Notes: generated by a model not told the origin, from the sequence alone. Positions 46,001 through 55,030 are shown, counted from the stretch's first letter. The stretch: DNA of 55,209 bases from Branchiostoma floridae (GCF_000003815.2 NC_049980.1:29155494-29210702), one strand, 5' to 3'. Program-made: numbers and translations.

Positions 46001-47183
46001 AATCGTGCCTGTGTGTTTGTTTGGTTGTTTGTTTGTTTGTTTGTTTGTGTGTGTGTGTGTGTGCACACGTAAATCTCAGTGATGTTACCTGTGGTACATT
46101 CCCCACAGCTCAGTCTACAGTTGGTCAGCATGTACCCGGGGTTGAGGTCACATTCTCCATCTGCCGCCCAGCCAGCACAGCCGCCGTTGTCGTCAGCACA
46201 GTCTTGGCCCATCGAGGAGCCGACTTTATTATGCAATAGAAAAGAAATGTTAACGTTATGTAAATGACTGTTTGCTTGTTGCGTTGGCGATATTTGTTCG
46301 CACACTGTGAACAAATATCGCTAAGTACGAAGAAATAACTGTGGCAAGAAATACTCCCTGATGTACATATGCATGGGTCACACAAAAAGCTCGAACTTTT
46401 TACGGTAACAACATATGTACAAGATGCGTTAATGCGTGTGCATGTCATCAACTACGCACATGCACATTACAGCCTAACGATAACGTTACATCATTTGCTT
46501 CACGAACAACAGACTCAGACTCCCTTTATTTTGTTTCCCCTTCTGTTTGTTTCTGTTCCCTTTCTGCTTTTGGTTCCTTTTTCCCCTTTCTGTCCAGCCA
46601 ACAGTCATATATTTTTTGACAAATATTTTATATGACAATGACAATGATCTTTATTGCATATTTCTGCCCAACATGGGCTAAATGCATTGACTTAGATAAC
46701 TAATTATACTCGTAAAAAGGTTACATTTTATAAATCGTCTAAAATCTACAGAGAGTCTCTTCTCTCTTTTTAAAACTTGTGTCAACAAATTTACAGAGAT
46801 TTCCCAGTACGTTGTACTCTTTAGTAACCTATACGAGGTTCCTGGGTAAATTAAATGATAGTAAATGTGTACATATTCGTCAATGAAGATTAGGACATCC
46901 ACGTAAAAGGGTATGCCAAGTAGCAATTACTCTCAAGCAACAGGATATGATGTGTCACTAACGAAAGATAGTTGATGCTATCCTAAACGTCTATTGTTTC
47001 TAAAATCATATCTAACTGCTTGAGTAAACGCTATTTGCTACAATGTACATACTACATATCGCTCATTCCGTTTCTATATTGTTTTACCATTACATTAATA
47101 TTACCACATACGAGCCATGACTAGGATAATGTCCATATGTACATACCCAGCAGCAGGATGGTAGCTAACAGAAAGGCCCCCAT
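37026..47183 (-). CDS. GPI-anchored mosaic protein: signal peptide - 4 ShKT - 2 EGF - 2 kringle - Ly6/uPAR (12 exons, 581 aa)
   Basis: Predicted cell-surface adhesion or protease-regulating protein; function not known. Minus-strand exons: 47183-47147 ([12 protein letters not shown], signal), 46223-46089, 44309-44196, 43912-43736, 42660-42535 (ShKT 1-4, six Cys each; the third follows a Pro/Thr linker), 41270-41145 (EGF 1), 40178-40053 (EGF 2, starts NIDDC, calcium-binding type), 39783-39544 and 39063-38800 (kringles with NYCRNPD / NYCRDP, six Cys each), 38173-38037, 37658-37536, 37166-37026 (one Ly6/uPAR domain from CYSC to CCQADRCN). It then ends in small residues and a hydrophobic stretch ([12 protein letters not shown]), a GPI signal. 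Sum 1746 bp = 581 codons plus TGA. Junctions up to exon 10 are phase 1; the two inside the Ly6 domain are phase 0. The kringles lack the Asp-x-Asp and Trp of lysine-binding sites. The exon 3 acceptor has a poor pyrimidine tract. Confidence 0.85.
37324..37525. mobile_element. MITE family B copy
   Basis: TCACATTTCCTACCCGGGGC and CCGGCCGGGCTTTTT left; GCTGTCCGGCCCGACCCC and TTTGTGGAAATGTGGA right. In intron 11 of the mosaic gene. Its interior (CAAGGCATGCTGTTGAATTA) is shared with 42778-42960, so those two are closest relatives. Confidence 0.72.
37776..37990. mobile_element. MITE family A copy
   Basis: ATACCCCATTTCCACTAGGA at the left and CTAGTGGAAAGGGGGT at the right, with GCGACCCAAGATTTGAC near one end and TTTAGGTCGCCGTC near the other. 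TTA flanks both ends. In intron 10 of the mosaic gene, 46 bp from exon 38037-38173. Confidence 0.72.
38222..38455. repeat. Cluster of short palindromes (CACTGG...CCAGTG)
   Basis: TCACTGGTTTGCCAGT, CACTCGGTTTCCAGTG, TCACTGGAAAACTAGTGA, CACTGGTAAGCCAGCG and TCACTGGATACCGAGTGA in 130 bp, with AATTTACCC flanking on both sides. Lies 50-280 bp upstream of the Ly6 exon start (38173) on the gene's strand. Confidence 0.8.
40200..40649. mobile_element. Non-autonomous DNA transposon, pogo/Tigger-like ends, TA-flanked
   Basis: Left CAGTCAAACCTGCCCAAG and right (complement) CAATCAAACCTGCCCAAG form terminal inverted repeats. TA dinucleotides flank (40198-40199, 40650-40651). Inside, CGACCAC motifs recur in both orientations. 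No coding. It lies in intron 6 of the mosaic gene, 22 bp upstream of EGF exon 40178. Confidence 0.7.
41272..41746 (+). repeat. 21-bp minisatellite in intron 5 of the mosaic gene
   Basis: Unit GACTCATGTACATGGCGTTC plus A, about 22 copies with A/G variants (TCATG or TCACG; GGCG or GGTG). On the gene's strand it ends about 7 bases before the acceptor of EGF exon 41270. Long frames over it in both strands are repeat artefacts. Confidence 0.93.
42037..42390. mobile_element. Fold-back element (about 78-bp arms)
   Basis: Left GCGTAGTCGGAAGTGTGAAC and GAGCTTATTGTGCGAGCAGC pair with the same bases in complement at 42335-42388; TTCAGTAGCCTGGA also pairs. The centre holds CAAAATTTCCTGAGG and AGAAATTTTGCCACCTCAGG, a second inner inverted repeat. 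In intron 5 of the mosaic gene. Confidence 0.75.
42778..42962. mobile_element. MITE family B copy
   Basis: GCTACGTCACATTTCATGTC and CGGGGCCCGGGCTG left; TTTTCGTTCCCCAAAACGTC and CCGGCCGGACCCATCCG right. It shares the interior CAAGGCATGCTGTTGAATTA with the copy at 37324-37525. In intron 4 of the mosaic gene. Confidence 0.7.
42995..43425. mobile_element. MITE family B copy split by a SINE-like piece
   Basis: CCATTTCCAAACCGGGGTCA and GGCCGGGTAGTTTTC left; GCAAACAGCCCGGCCTGGTT and CGGTTTGGAAATGTGACC right. Between them, 43095-43190 carries the GACTTTCCTCACTTCACTCA type SINE-like sequence, suggesting insertion of one repeat into another. Confidence 0.55.
45202..45400. mobile_element. MITE family D, left part, with a related piece running into the gap
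   Basis: AAGGTGGTATCTCATTGCAC then TTGGGGCACCGATGCGGCAC and TTCGTTCACTGCGGCACTG match the copy at 16934. A related sequence (GCATTGCTGCGTTCGTTCAC, TATTTTCTCCGATTTGTTAT) at 45533-45693 runs into the N gap. Both lie between the duplicated ShKT exons. Confidence 0.65.
45694..45793. other. Assembly gap (100 N)
   Basis: One hundred undetermined bases inside intron 2 of the mosaic ShKT-kringle gene, beside a MITE-like repeat. The round number suggests a placeholder, so the real distance is unknown. Confidence 0.99.
46287..46321. repeat. 13-bp perfect hairpin
   Basis: GCGATATTTGTTC and GAACAAATATCGC with a 9-base loop, 64 bases upstream of the ShKT 1 exon acceptor. Confidence 0.85.
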
Positions 47184-48767
47184 GCTCGAAACCGGACCTG
47201 TAGATAGAGTAGATAGAGGAATACGAACTTTTAAGACATTCAACCTCGAAACTGAGATCCCGATGGTCAATTTTGTAGCCCCACAAGACCCCCCTTCATA
47301 CAAGCCCGTCATCCTTTGCAAAAGACATTTCAACACTGTATCAAGGTCGACATGAAAAGTTCCTTGCTAAACGAGTAAATGGAATCGCGATACAAAACAC
47401 AAACGAGTTGCAGACATATTGACACATTCACAGGACAATACATAATTTGGCGGGTTAGTCGTAGCGTCCGTTAGCTATGTTCGTTAAATGTTCAGAAATG
47501 TATACAGAAAGGAAAGACTGCAAAAAGTCATTTTTGTCATGAATGTCCACATCTCTGTCCAATGCTTCAGATATCAAATACCTGTGTCAGCAACAATGTA
47601 TCTAATCCGCCAAGCAACAATGATTTTTCTAGTTTGTGTCAGAAACAAACGCTACTTGAATAAAGGCCTTTATAACTTTAAAAAGTAACGTTACATCGGC
47701 GCTCAACAAAATGAATATAGCTCTTTTAAAATCATCTTCCACGATAATGATAAAACGCAATGTTGTATCCACTGCGGTCTACCAGACACATTTGTAGGAA
47801 TATATCTGATTTTCTTCTAGATACATGAGATATGTTATAACCTGTGGTTAACAAGTGTATATCAAGACAAGGTAAATGACATACTCACCTGTATTTCTTT
47901 AATATCCAGAGATTATGTGCCCACTCTTGTGTTCTACATGTCAAACATGAAGCCGAGTTTTTCAAACTGCCGATCCCAGCCGCGGTATGAGTGAACGAAT
48001 CATTCCCGTTGTGTGAAAGACGAGCTGGCGTATCTATGAACACACTGGATGCTCCATTTCTCTCTCTCACCTCCTACTTTGAAAGGCCCTTCGGTGCGTT
48101 AGTCCGTGGACACCCGCGCTACTGGCCCGGAAAGATTTAGAAAGGGTCAGGCACCTGCTGCACGGCTTGACGCCACATACCTGCCGCCGCACCGCTGGGT
48201 GTGATTGGTACCCGGCCCACCCAGCGCCAGTCGTGCGATGCACACACCACACACGGGAAAACCACCGAGACCATCCACAAACGGCCTTGGTAACGAGGGT
48301 CACTTTTGGCGAGTCGTTGACGTCGACGACCCTATTCAATTTTCTATCCGTAAAAATGTTTTTAAAATTAACTTCGTGGGTCTAGAAAAGAAAACTTCTG
48401 CCTTGCCAATGATAACATTGCGCAACTTAACGGACACAGCATGCCTTGCCTATAGGCTGACCGTGTACTCATAACAAACCTGTCAGAAACAAACAAACCT
48501 GAAGCAGCCATTGAATCTTTATTGCGTAATACCGGGATGCTATCGCAAGTGAGCAAGTAACACTAATAGTACACATCCTAGGTATACATATAGTCTTCAG
48601 ACAGCTTGTGAATATCAAATAACGTATCTATTCTATGATAAAATTCATTCTTTTGCGTTTGTATTCTGGAAGATTTGATATTGACGGTTGCAAGTTCCGT
48701 TCTCACCACCGCAAGCTGAAAACAGCCTGCTAATTACTGACTTCTATCTATTTTCTACAACATTCTT

Positions 48768-48810
<43 letters not shown>

Positions 48811-48825
48811 TTCTCAAACGTAATA
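47184..48825. other. Region upstream of the mosaic gene
   Basis: Should hold its promoter and any 5' UTR exon. 48070-48320 is relatively GC- and CpG-rich. No coding exon or repeat family was recognised except the CT tract at 48770. Confidence 0.5.
48770..48815 (+). repeat. CT microsatellite
   Basis: CTCTCT run just left of the LINE tail at 48826. Confidence 0.9.
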
Positions 48826-49430
48826 TATGAATGAATGAATGAAGACCTTTATTGTACAATTTTGCCCAACCGAGCTAAGTACAGGTCACAACAAGTCAGG
48901 ATATATACATATAAAAGTGTCACAAATCTAGCCTAACACAAAAGTTCGGCTTCTTCTCGCTTCTTGGTAATAGTGAAAATGTAGGACTGTATGGGTTTCG
49001 CTATTGTCGGTTTGTCAAAACGCATGAGAAATATAAACTTGTCAGTGCTACTCATGTGTCTAAAATGGGGGAATCTACTTTCTATATAACTAAATAAAGT
49101 ATTTCTATCATTCGCATACATATCGCAATCAACAGTGAAGTGTTTTTCATCTTCTACCATGTTTGAGGTACAAAATTGGCAGACTCTTTGTTCTAGAGGA
49201 GTGCGGTTGTGCCTTCCTGATTCAATTCGCAGTCGGTGGCAACTGATTCTTAGTTTAGCAATGGTAGTTCTATGCCGAATGTTTGTAATTTTCAAATACT
49301 GCTCTTCGTTGTATGTGGATTTCAGTAGTCTGTACGTTCGGAGTTTGTTTTTCGCACGTAAACCCTTATTATCATTATGAATGTTGGTTAGAAAATTCTG
49401 GAAATAAATATCCATTCTGGAAATAAAAAA
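48826..49430 (-). mobile_element. LINE 3' fragment, second copy of the same family
   Basis: Minus strand, 160 codons from 49415: IYFQNFLTNIHNDNKG, LRTYRLLKSTYNEE, NIRHRTTIAKLRISCHRL, then RVCQFC...VEDEKHFTVDC (intact C-x2-C/H/C knuckle), ending REEAELLC. The 3' tail is the complement of GTACAATAAAGGTCTTCATT with ATTC repeats at 48826-48845. It sits downstream of the mosaic gene's promoter side and is 5' truncated at nearly the same place as the intron-4 copy of gene B. Confidence 0.8.
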
Positions 49431-49680
49431 ATGCGTAATCTTTCGCCCTTCGTTTTATTTCTTTATACTATTATCTTCTACACTAACACGAGCTGTCACC
49501 TTTTAGTCCCTGTAATAGATATAAAAGACACGAAGAATGTGGAAACGACTAAAAATCCAAAGTTATAACCGGTGCATCAATTCTAAGTCACGTCGAAACT
49601 TCCCTGGTAGCTGAGCACGATAGCTTTACGATGGTTTGCATTTTTCTCTGACTGATCATCGCTAATCGTATGTTTGTGCA

Positions 49681-49965
49681 TTAAATGTCGTTCATAACCG
49701 AAACTATCCCTCCAGACTCTGCTAAACGCTTCTCCATGATAAGTTCGTCAAAGTGCGGCCCCTGCCAAGGGTGCCGCTTGGATTCTTTTGAAAAGTCGAT
49801 GTACAGGAGCTGTGCGAACGGCATGGCCATGGGGCCCTCTGGCGGCCAGGCAGTTTTCTCCAGCAGGACGGGCACGATAGTCTTCTTCAGGCTGTGCGCA
49901 AGCGCGACTTCGTTCCTACAGTTGGCAGACTCCTTGTACTTCGGAGTGACGCAGCTGATGACGAC
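49681..49965 (-). CDS. TIR-domain protein, C-terminal exon
   Basis: Minus-strand exon after a TAG acceptor, open for 94 codons to TAA at 49683-49681. It reads VVISCVTPKYKESANCRNEV..., then AHSLKKTIVPVLLE, then a C-terminal tail with FAQLLYIDFS and WQGPHFDELI. VISCVTPKY, S-x-NC-x-EV and the IVPVLLE strand are typical of the second half of animal TIR domains, which act as adaptor/signalling modules or NADases. The BB-loop half would lie upstream (higher coordinates), where a damaged matching exon occurs at 50355-50222. Whether this exon belongs to a living gene is unclear: the exon itself is clean, but its partner is frameshifted and a repeat array lies immediately beyond. Confidence 0.62.
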   Translation of the reverse strand, partial: VVISCVTPKYKESANCRNEVALAHSLKKTIVPVLLEKTAWPPEGPMAMPFAQLLYIDFSKESKRHPWQGPHFDELIMEKRLAESGGIVSVMNDI

Positions 49966-50221
49966 CTAAGGAGAACACATGGATAATGGCGTCAGCAGAC
50001 TTAAGAGAAAAGTATGTAACTCCCTAGAAATTGAAATGGTTTTCAAAACCTCAAGGTGGGATGTAAGTTGGCTTTTCTTATCTGAATCGTTTATGATACA
50101 GAGAAGAAGAAAGAATGAAAAACCAGATCAAGAAGATGTTAAAGTAAGTAGGAGAGCGATATTACCTAGTTCTTATGACTTTAGAGGCATTTCTAGAATA
50201 TAGAATCTTAAAAGTCTAACC

Positions 50222-50355
50222 TTAGCTCATGCCCCTGTCTATGGCGGCGCACAGCTGGTCACCCCCGTCCCCCCCCACCCCGCCACCCCCATCTCCTTAA
50301 TGTCCATCCAGCAGCTGTGGCCCATCTCCTCCAACATGTCATGGAGCTGGATCAC
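50222..50355 (-). pseudogene. Frameshifted TIR-domain exon (BB-loop half)
   Basis: After a TAG acceptor the minus strand reads VIQLHDMLEEMGHSCWMDIKEMG, split here as VIQLHDMLEEMG and HSCWMDIKEMG, matching the alpha-A/beta-B/BB-loop part of TIR domains. It then enters a G-rich tract (50261-50292 on plus as C-rich). Beyond the tract the expected GDQLCAAIDRGM is present but in another frame, and no good donor follows before a TAA. This is either a decayed exon or a length error in the G tract. It lies 250 bp upstream of the intact C-terminal TIR exon, in the same direction. Confidence 0.5.
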
Positions 50356-50359
50356 CTAT

Positions 50360-51445
50360 TGTAGATATTTCTCTTCGCCAAGAAGAGTATGTTTTTGTCG
50401 ACTTGGGTCTGTATGTAGGTCAACAGCATACAACTCGAGAAATTGTGGATGGAACTTTGTGATTTTTGGTAGGTGTGTAGCGGTTGTCGAAAGGAATGCC
50501 AAGTTTGAAAATGGTTTACCTGGCGTTTTCCTACGGTACTGCAGCGAGCTTGGTATGTTTTTTGCGATTTGTTTTGGGCAGCATAAGTCAAAATCTAGCT
50601 GGGCGATTTTCACGAAACTTGGTAGGTGTGTAGCGGTTTTGGAGAGGAAGGTCAAGTGCGAAAATGGTTTACCTGGCTCTTACCTACGGTGCTGTAGCGG
50701 GATTTGTATTTAAGTGCGTTTGTCTGTATGCAAGATAACTCGAGAACCCTTGAATGGATCCTGATTATATTTGTTAGGTGGATGGGGGTTAGGAAAACGA
50801 AGGTCAAGTTCGATAATGGGCACCCTAGTGGCTGCCTAAGGTACTGCAGCAAAACTTTTAATTTTGACACTTCGTGTTCTGGACATGCTATGGTCATGAT
50901 TTTTTAGTGGTAGATAGTCCTTGGAACAGAGAGTAAGTGCTGTGAGTTTGGACCCCCTAGCGGCTTTTTGGGAACTGCAGGCACCGATTTCCGTTCAAAC
51001 TTTGGACGAGAATAACTCGAGAACGTGTAAACGGATCATCAGGATTTTCGGTATGTAGATAGAATGAGTGATGACTTATACAATGTAATACTAATTATGC
51101 AAATCAGTAGCTAATTTGCATAATTAATGAGGAAAGTTCATGAATCCATGCCAACAGCATATAACTCAAGAAGCTGTGTATGGATTTTCAAGATATTTAG
51201 TATTTAAGTAGCGGTTGCGGAAAGGAAGGTTGTGTGTTCGAAAATAGTTGACGTAGCATTTTCCGTTAGGGCGGTAGCGGGCCGAGTGTGTGCGTCCGTT
51301 TGTTTGTGGAATGCATAACTCGAGAAGCCTTGAAAAAATCCTGATAATATTTGGTAGGTGGGTAGGGGTCAGGAAAACGAAGATAGATTATGATAGTGGG
51401 CCCCCTAGCGGGTTCCTAAGGTACTGCAGCAAAACTTATTAATAG
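50360..51445 (+). repeat. Array of diverged 'AACTCGAGAA' repeats
   Basis: About 170-200 bp modules: (T/C)AACTCGAGAA, a GGATCCTGAT-ATTTGGTAGG-like stretch, GGAAGGTCAAG, AATGGTTTACCTGGC, and GGTACTGCAGC, repeated five or six times with strong divergence. One module carries the ATGCAAAT/ATTTGCAT pair (51095-51125). No convincing reading frame across it. Confidence 0.7.
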
Positions 51446-51884
51446 AAATAAACTGTGCCTATATATCTCATTTTGACCTATATCTGTGGACACAGCTGTT
51501 ATACAGATGTTTTGCTGGAGCAGCCTTACGCCCTTACACTGGGGACAAAGTCTTTGACAAGCATGAAATTCTGATTGACCAGGGATGCTACCATGTCATC
51601 TGTCAGGTCACAGTCTGGTTTTTGGTAATATTTGTGTGTTTGTGAGGAACACAGTTCATGTAGTCATTTGCTATTTAGTAATACATGAATAAGACCTTAA
51701 AGTCTGAAATAAAGGCATGATTATTTGGCGAAGAGATGGGTTCGTTGAACTCTAGTTAGAATATCGGGTGGTCTTGTGCGGTTTCGTGCGCTCCTTGGCA
51801 GCTTTGACTTTTTTCAAAGTAAACTTTCGTCTGTATTTTTCTGTTTCTGGTGATCCCACTGGTAGGACAGGAACGCTTCCACTT

Positions 51885-52092
51885 AGTCTCTACCAGACTC
51901 CCGCCTGGCCGAATAGAAATAGGGGAAGTTAGGAATAGAAGTAAGCCTAGTAGGAGTTAATTGGCCTAGAAGTATTGCCCGGAAATAAGTCCTCTGGCCG
52001 GCCGACTCCCCTAGCGTACTATTGACTCTATTTGTCCAATTTCTACTATTAGATCACCGATTCGCTGAGCCTGGTGGAGGCTAACTTCCACT
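51885..52092. mobile_element. Fold-back MITE related to 28186-28376
   Basis: AGTCTCTACCAGACTCCCGC left, AGCCTGGTGGAGGCTAACTT right, with inner GAATAGAAATAGG and CTATTTGTCCAATTTCTACT. A left-end relative (TAGTCTCTACCAGACTCCGA and GGAGTTAATTGGCCTAGGAT) is at 23579-23665. Confidence 0.5.
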
Positions 52093-52446
52093 GGCCCGAG
52101 GTCGCTAACGGAATTTTCTGCGTCTTCTGCGTCACTTCTTCCTCGGGAGTCGATGTCAATGATAACACGAATCCCTTCAACTTATCTAAAAGGAGTTATG
52201 CAGAGAGTTACGACTGACTTACAAGCCGTGTGTGCATTTTACGTTCAAACAAAGCCAATTCCGACTGTTTGACCGCAGGTGTTGGTATATATTTAAACGA
52301 AAGAGGGAACAGTTGTACGCGCAGTATTTTCCTGAGCAACTACTCAAGTAAAATTCAAGTGGGTATCTCAATCTCAATGTAAGTACGTTGCATTGGCGAC
52401 TGCTTGCTAATGACATTCGCCAACGTATGCATGCACACGTGTGCAT

Positions 52447-52628
52447 GTATGTAACGTTATGTGTGTGTGTCTGTGTGTTTGTGTTTGTGTGTAATGTATT
52501 ATGTGTGTGTGCCATCTGTATATGTGTATGTGTTTGTGTACGTGTATGCGCGCGCGCGTGTGTGTGTGTGCGTATGTGTACCTGTGTATGTGTTTGTGTA
52601 TTCCTGTGTGTGTATGTGTATGTATGGT
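52447..52628 (+). repeat. GT-rich microsatellite
   Basis: Interrupted GT/ATGT repeats with a short GC run at 52548-52558. No gene nearby. Confidence 0.9.
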
Positions 52629-53084
52629 ACAATCTTCCATCCGAAACGTCTGCTTCGAGATTACGTCTAGTGACTCCGTCCAACTGCATGTTCGTCAACT
52701 GTGTAAGATTTGAACCCTAAAAAGTCGTCAAATGATCATATTTTCAGCCATGCTTCATGTACGTCCTAACAGTAATTGTTTCGTGACAATGATACAGACC
52801 CATGATGAAAAGATTAGGGTTAACGGCACTGTGGATGACATATGAGTATTGTGAACAAGCTAAGTGGCTGTGATTTTGTTTTGGTTCATAAATCCTATCG
52901 CCCAGAGACAGAAAGGTGACGACGACGAATTGCTTGAACTATGACTTCCTCCACCAGCTTGGAAGAATGCCTGTTCAGCTGTAAATCAAGTCCTAATCCT
53001 AACAGCGCAGGGCACAGGGACAGAAAACAAGCAGAGAGAGAAAACGTTTCGTCGCGACCTCCACTGACTGAAGGTACCACACTT

Positions 53085-53110
53085 TTTGCAAGGCAGCCGA
53101 TACGGCTGCC
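53085..53110. repeat. Short perfect hairpin
   Basis: AAGGCAGCCG-ATA-CGGCTGCCTT. No gene or T run follows it; meaning unknown. Confidence 0.8.
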
Positions 53111-53753
53111 TTGCTTTGCTATCGGTCTCAGGTGGGATGCCTGCGTGGTAGTTGTCCGCAAGCTTGGCACACGTCCAGTTTATGCTGCGGAGATGCTGCA
53201 ATGGATCGCTTGAGGGCGCTTTTTCCCAAGATGCATTGCGCAATTCCAGCTTTATCATAAAGAAATCAGTGGTTCGTAGGACCAAGGAGGTTGGTAGGAC
53301 ATAAATTCATTTGATTTCAATACAATCTAAACGGCATCCGAGATGTTGTGATGTTTATTTGGACGATGAAATACATAGGACAATATTGTGGCTATTAGTT
53401 ATCTTTTAGCAAAGGACAAGGAAGAAAAAATTCTGTATTTGCCATAGTACTGCACAGCTTTAGTTCTTAGGGGGAGGGGGGCAAGAGCGCTCCGTTTAGA
53501 GGTATATATATGTAACAGCATTTAAATGTAATGCGTCGTGAGTGATCTAACTATTTAGAGACATTTTGTGCAAGTTGTGGAACGGCACCAGAACCGTTGT
53601 TATATTTGTATCTGTTAACTAGACAGGCAACATTTTTTTGAAAAATGCAGGATGTGGGCGAAGGGAAAAGAAAGCAAAAATCGCAAGAAAAGAAACAACA
53701 AGAAAGTCAACATTTTCGCGAAAATGCAGCAAAAAAAAAAGTTACAAATATTT

Positions 53754-53823
53754 CCGTCCACGGAATCGAACCCTGAGCGTTGGATTATAACGCGTGTATA
53801 ATACCACTGAGCGAGTTTTACCG
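53754..53823 (-). tRNA. tRNA-like sequence, probable pseudogene or SINE head
   Basis: Minus strand shows an A-box-like CGCTCAGTGGT, a clean anticodon stem (GCGTT/AACGC) with loop ATAATCC (AAT would read as Ile), and an exact B box GGTTCGATTCC (53772-53762). A run of ten T (53740-53731) 13 bases after the end would stop RNA polymerase III. The D arm does not fold well and the acceptor stem pairs only about 5 of 7, so it is probably not a working tRNA. Confidence 0.4.
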
Positions 53824-54774
53824 AATGATATTTGCTCGCGTTTTAACAGGTATATACAAATGTATTGCGTAGCTTGAACACGTTCGTTCACCGTTGAATT
53901 TGCAAGATTGCAGGGTCCAATTTTTTGAAGATAATGTTTCTGTGTGAAAATTTATCGATCTCGTTCATTCCATGGCGGGAAACTTCTTCCTTGAGCGCCT
54001 GTTTGGTCGAAAGCATGGCCGATTTACTGCCGCATATCAAACTGCATGCCGAATGCCATTTTGTGTTCTATGCGTTGATTGGTTCACCTCTGTGTACACC
54101 CGAGACAGTCCTCGAGTTTATTCCAATCAAAAAGCTGGAAACGCAGAGCTCTATGCGCATCCGTTCTGCGCAGCCCTCTCTACGACAGGTCATACGCCGG
54201 AACGCAGTTTGTCCTGGTTTGACCCCGACGCATGGGTGTAAACAACTGCCGATTGTGCAACAAAGAGACCTCAGACCTACAAAATGTTTATACTTTTTTA
54301 TATCTACAGGTTTCGCCCAGTACCACCATGTAGATATTTCGTGCATTGCAAAATGACAACGAACTCTGTAGCTTTCGAAACATTGGCAATTTTTGGTCCG
54401 TTTATTTGTGGTTGTCTTTTTTACCATTCACCTGGATCCCATTAGCTAACCCCACCGTGTGATAGCTAATTTCCTCACCTTTAAATTGATACCAAAGTTT
54501 CTCGGCTAATTTGAGGAGCAACGTTTTGCCCCGAAATTATGTGACAACATGCGCAAATCACGGTGGTGAAGTTTCCGTCTGGTTGTAGCTACCCACTTAC
54601 ACTACCCTGTGTTTTGACCGTATTTTCATACATTTCGCATGGTGTCACAGGTCTCATTTCTTGGTACAAGAAGCTGAATGGGCCCGACTGTCAGATGCAA
54701 TATAATAAGTGACATGATGATGGTTTTAGTACAAAGTAGTACTTTTAAAAAATCATCAGATTTTGAGTCAATCT

Positions 54775-54840
54775 GTTTCGAACTTCTGGTCCGAACCTGG
54801 GTTCGAACTAGTCTCCAAGCAGACCCAACGGTGCCTTAGA
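54775..54840 (-). mobile_element. tRNA-derived SINE-like head
   Basis: Minus strand TCTAAGGCACCGTTGGGTCT then AGACTAGTTCGAACCCAGG, like A and B boxes. It stops where the GTTCACACTC MITE begins, so it may be cut by that insertion. Confidence 0.3.
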
Positions 54841-55030
54841 CCCTGTTCACACTCAAAAAAATGAAGCGGCTTCAACGTCGAAGCCGCTTGATCCGGATCG
54901 TTTTCTTGAGTGTGAACTCTCCAAGCGGCTTGGATTTACACCGATCCGGCTCGTTTACAATCCTTCCCCGCGAGGTAGTTTGAGACACTTGCGAACAAGC
55001 CGCTTGTCTCAAATCGCGAGTGTGAACGCA
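54840..55030. mobile_element. MITE with GTTCACACTC ends and a strong hairpin
   Basis: Left CCCTGTTCACACTCAAAAAA, inner TTGAGTGTGAACTC, right CGCGAGTGTGAACGC. AAGCGGCTTC-AACGTC-GAAGCCGCTT at 54865-54890 is a perfect 10-bp hairpin. AAGCCGCTTG recurs in both orientations. No coding. Confidence 0.55.

Noticed and set aside
51536-51600. Possible small minus-strand exon (DMVASLVNQNFMLVKDFVPS) with AG and GT borders
   Set aside because: Too short, no recognised domain, no adjoining exon found. Kept only as a note, since it is upstream of the TIR exons in the same direction.
52895-54427. Overlapping frames of 90-143 codons at the right end
   Set aside because: No motifs, both strands open, no splice-compatible partners.
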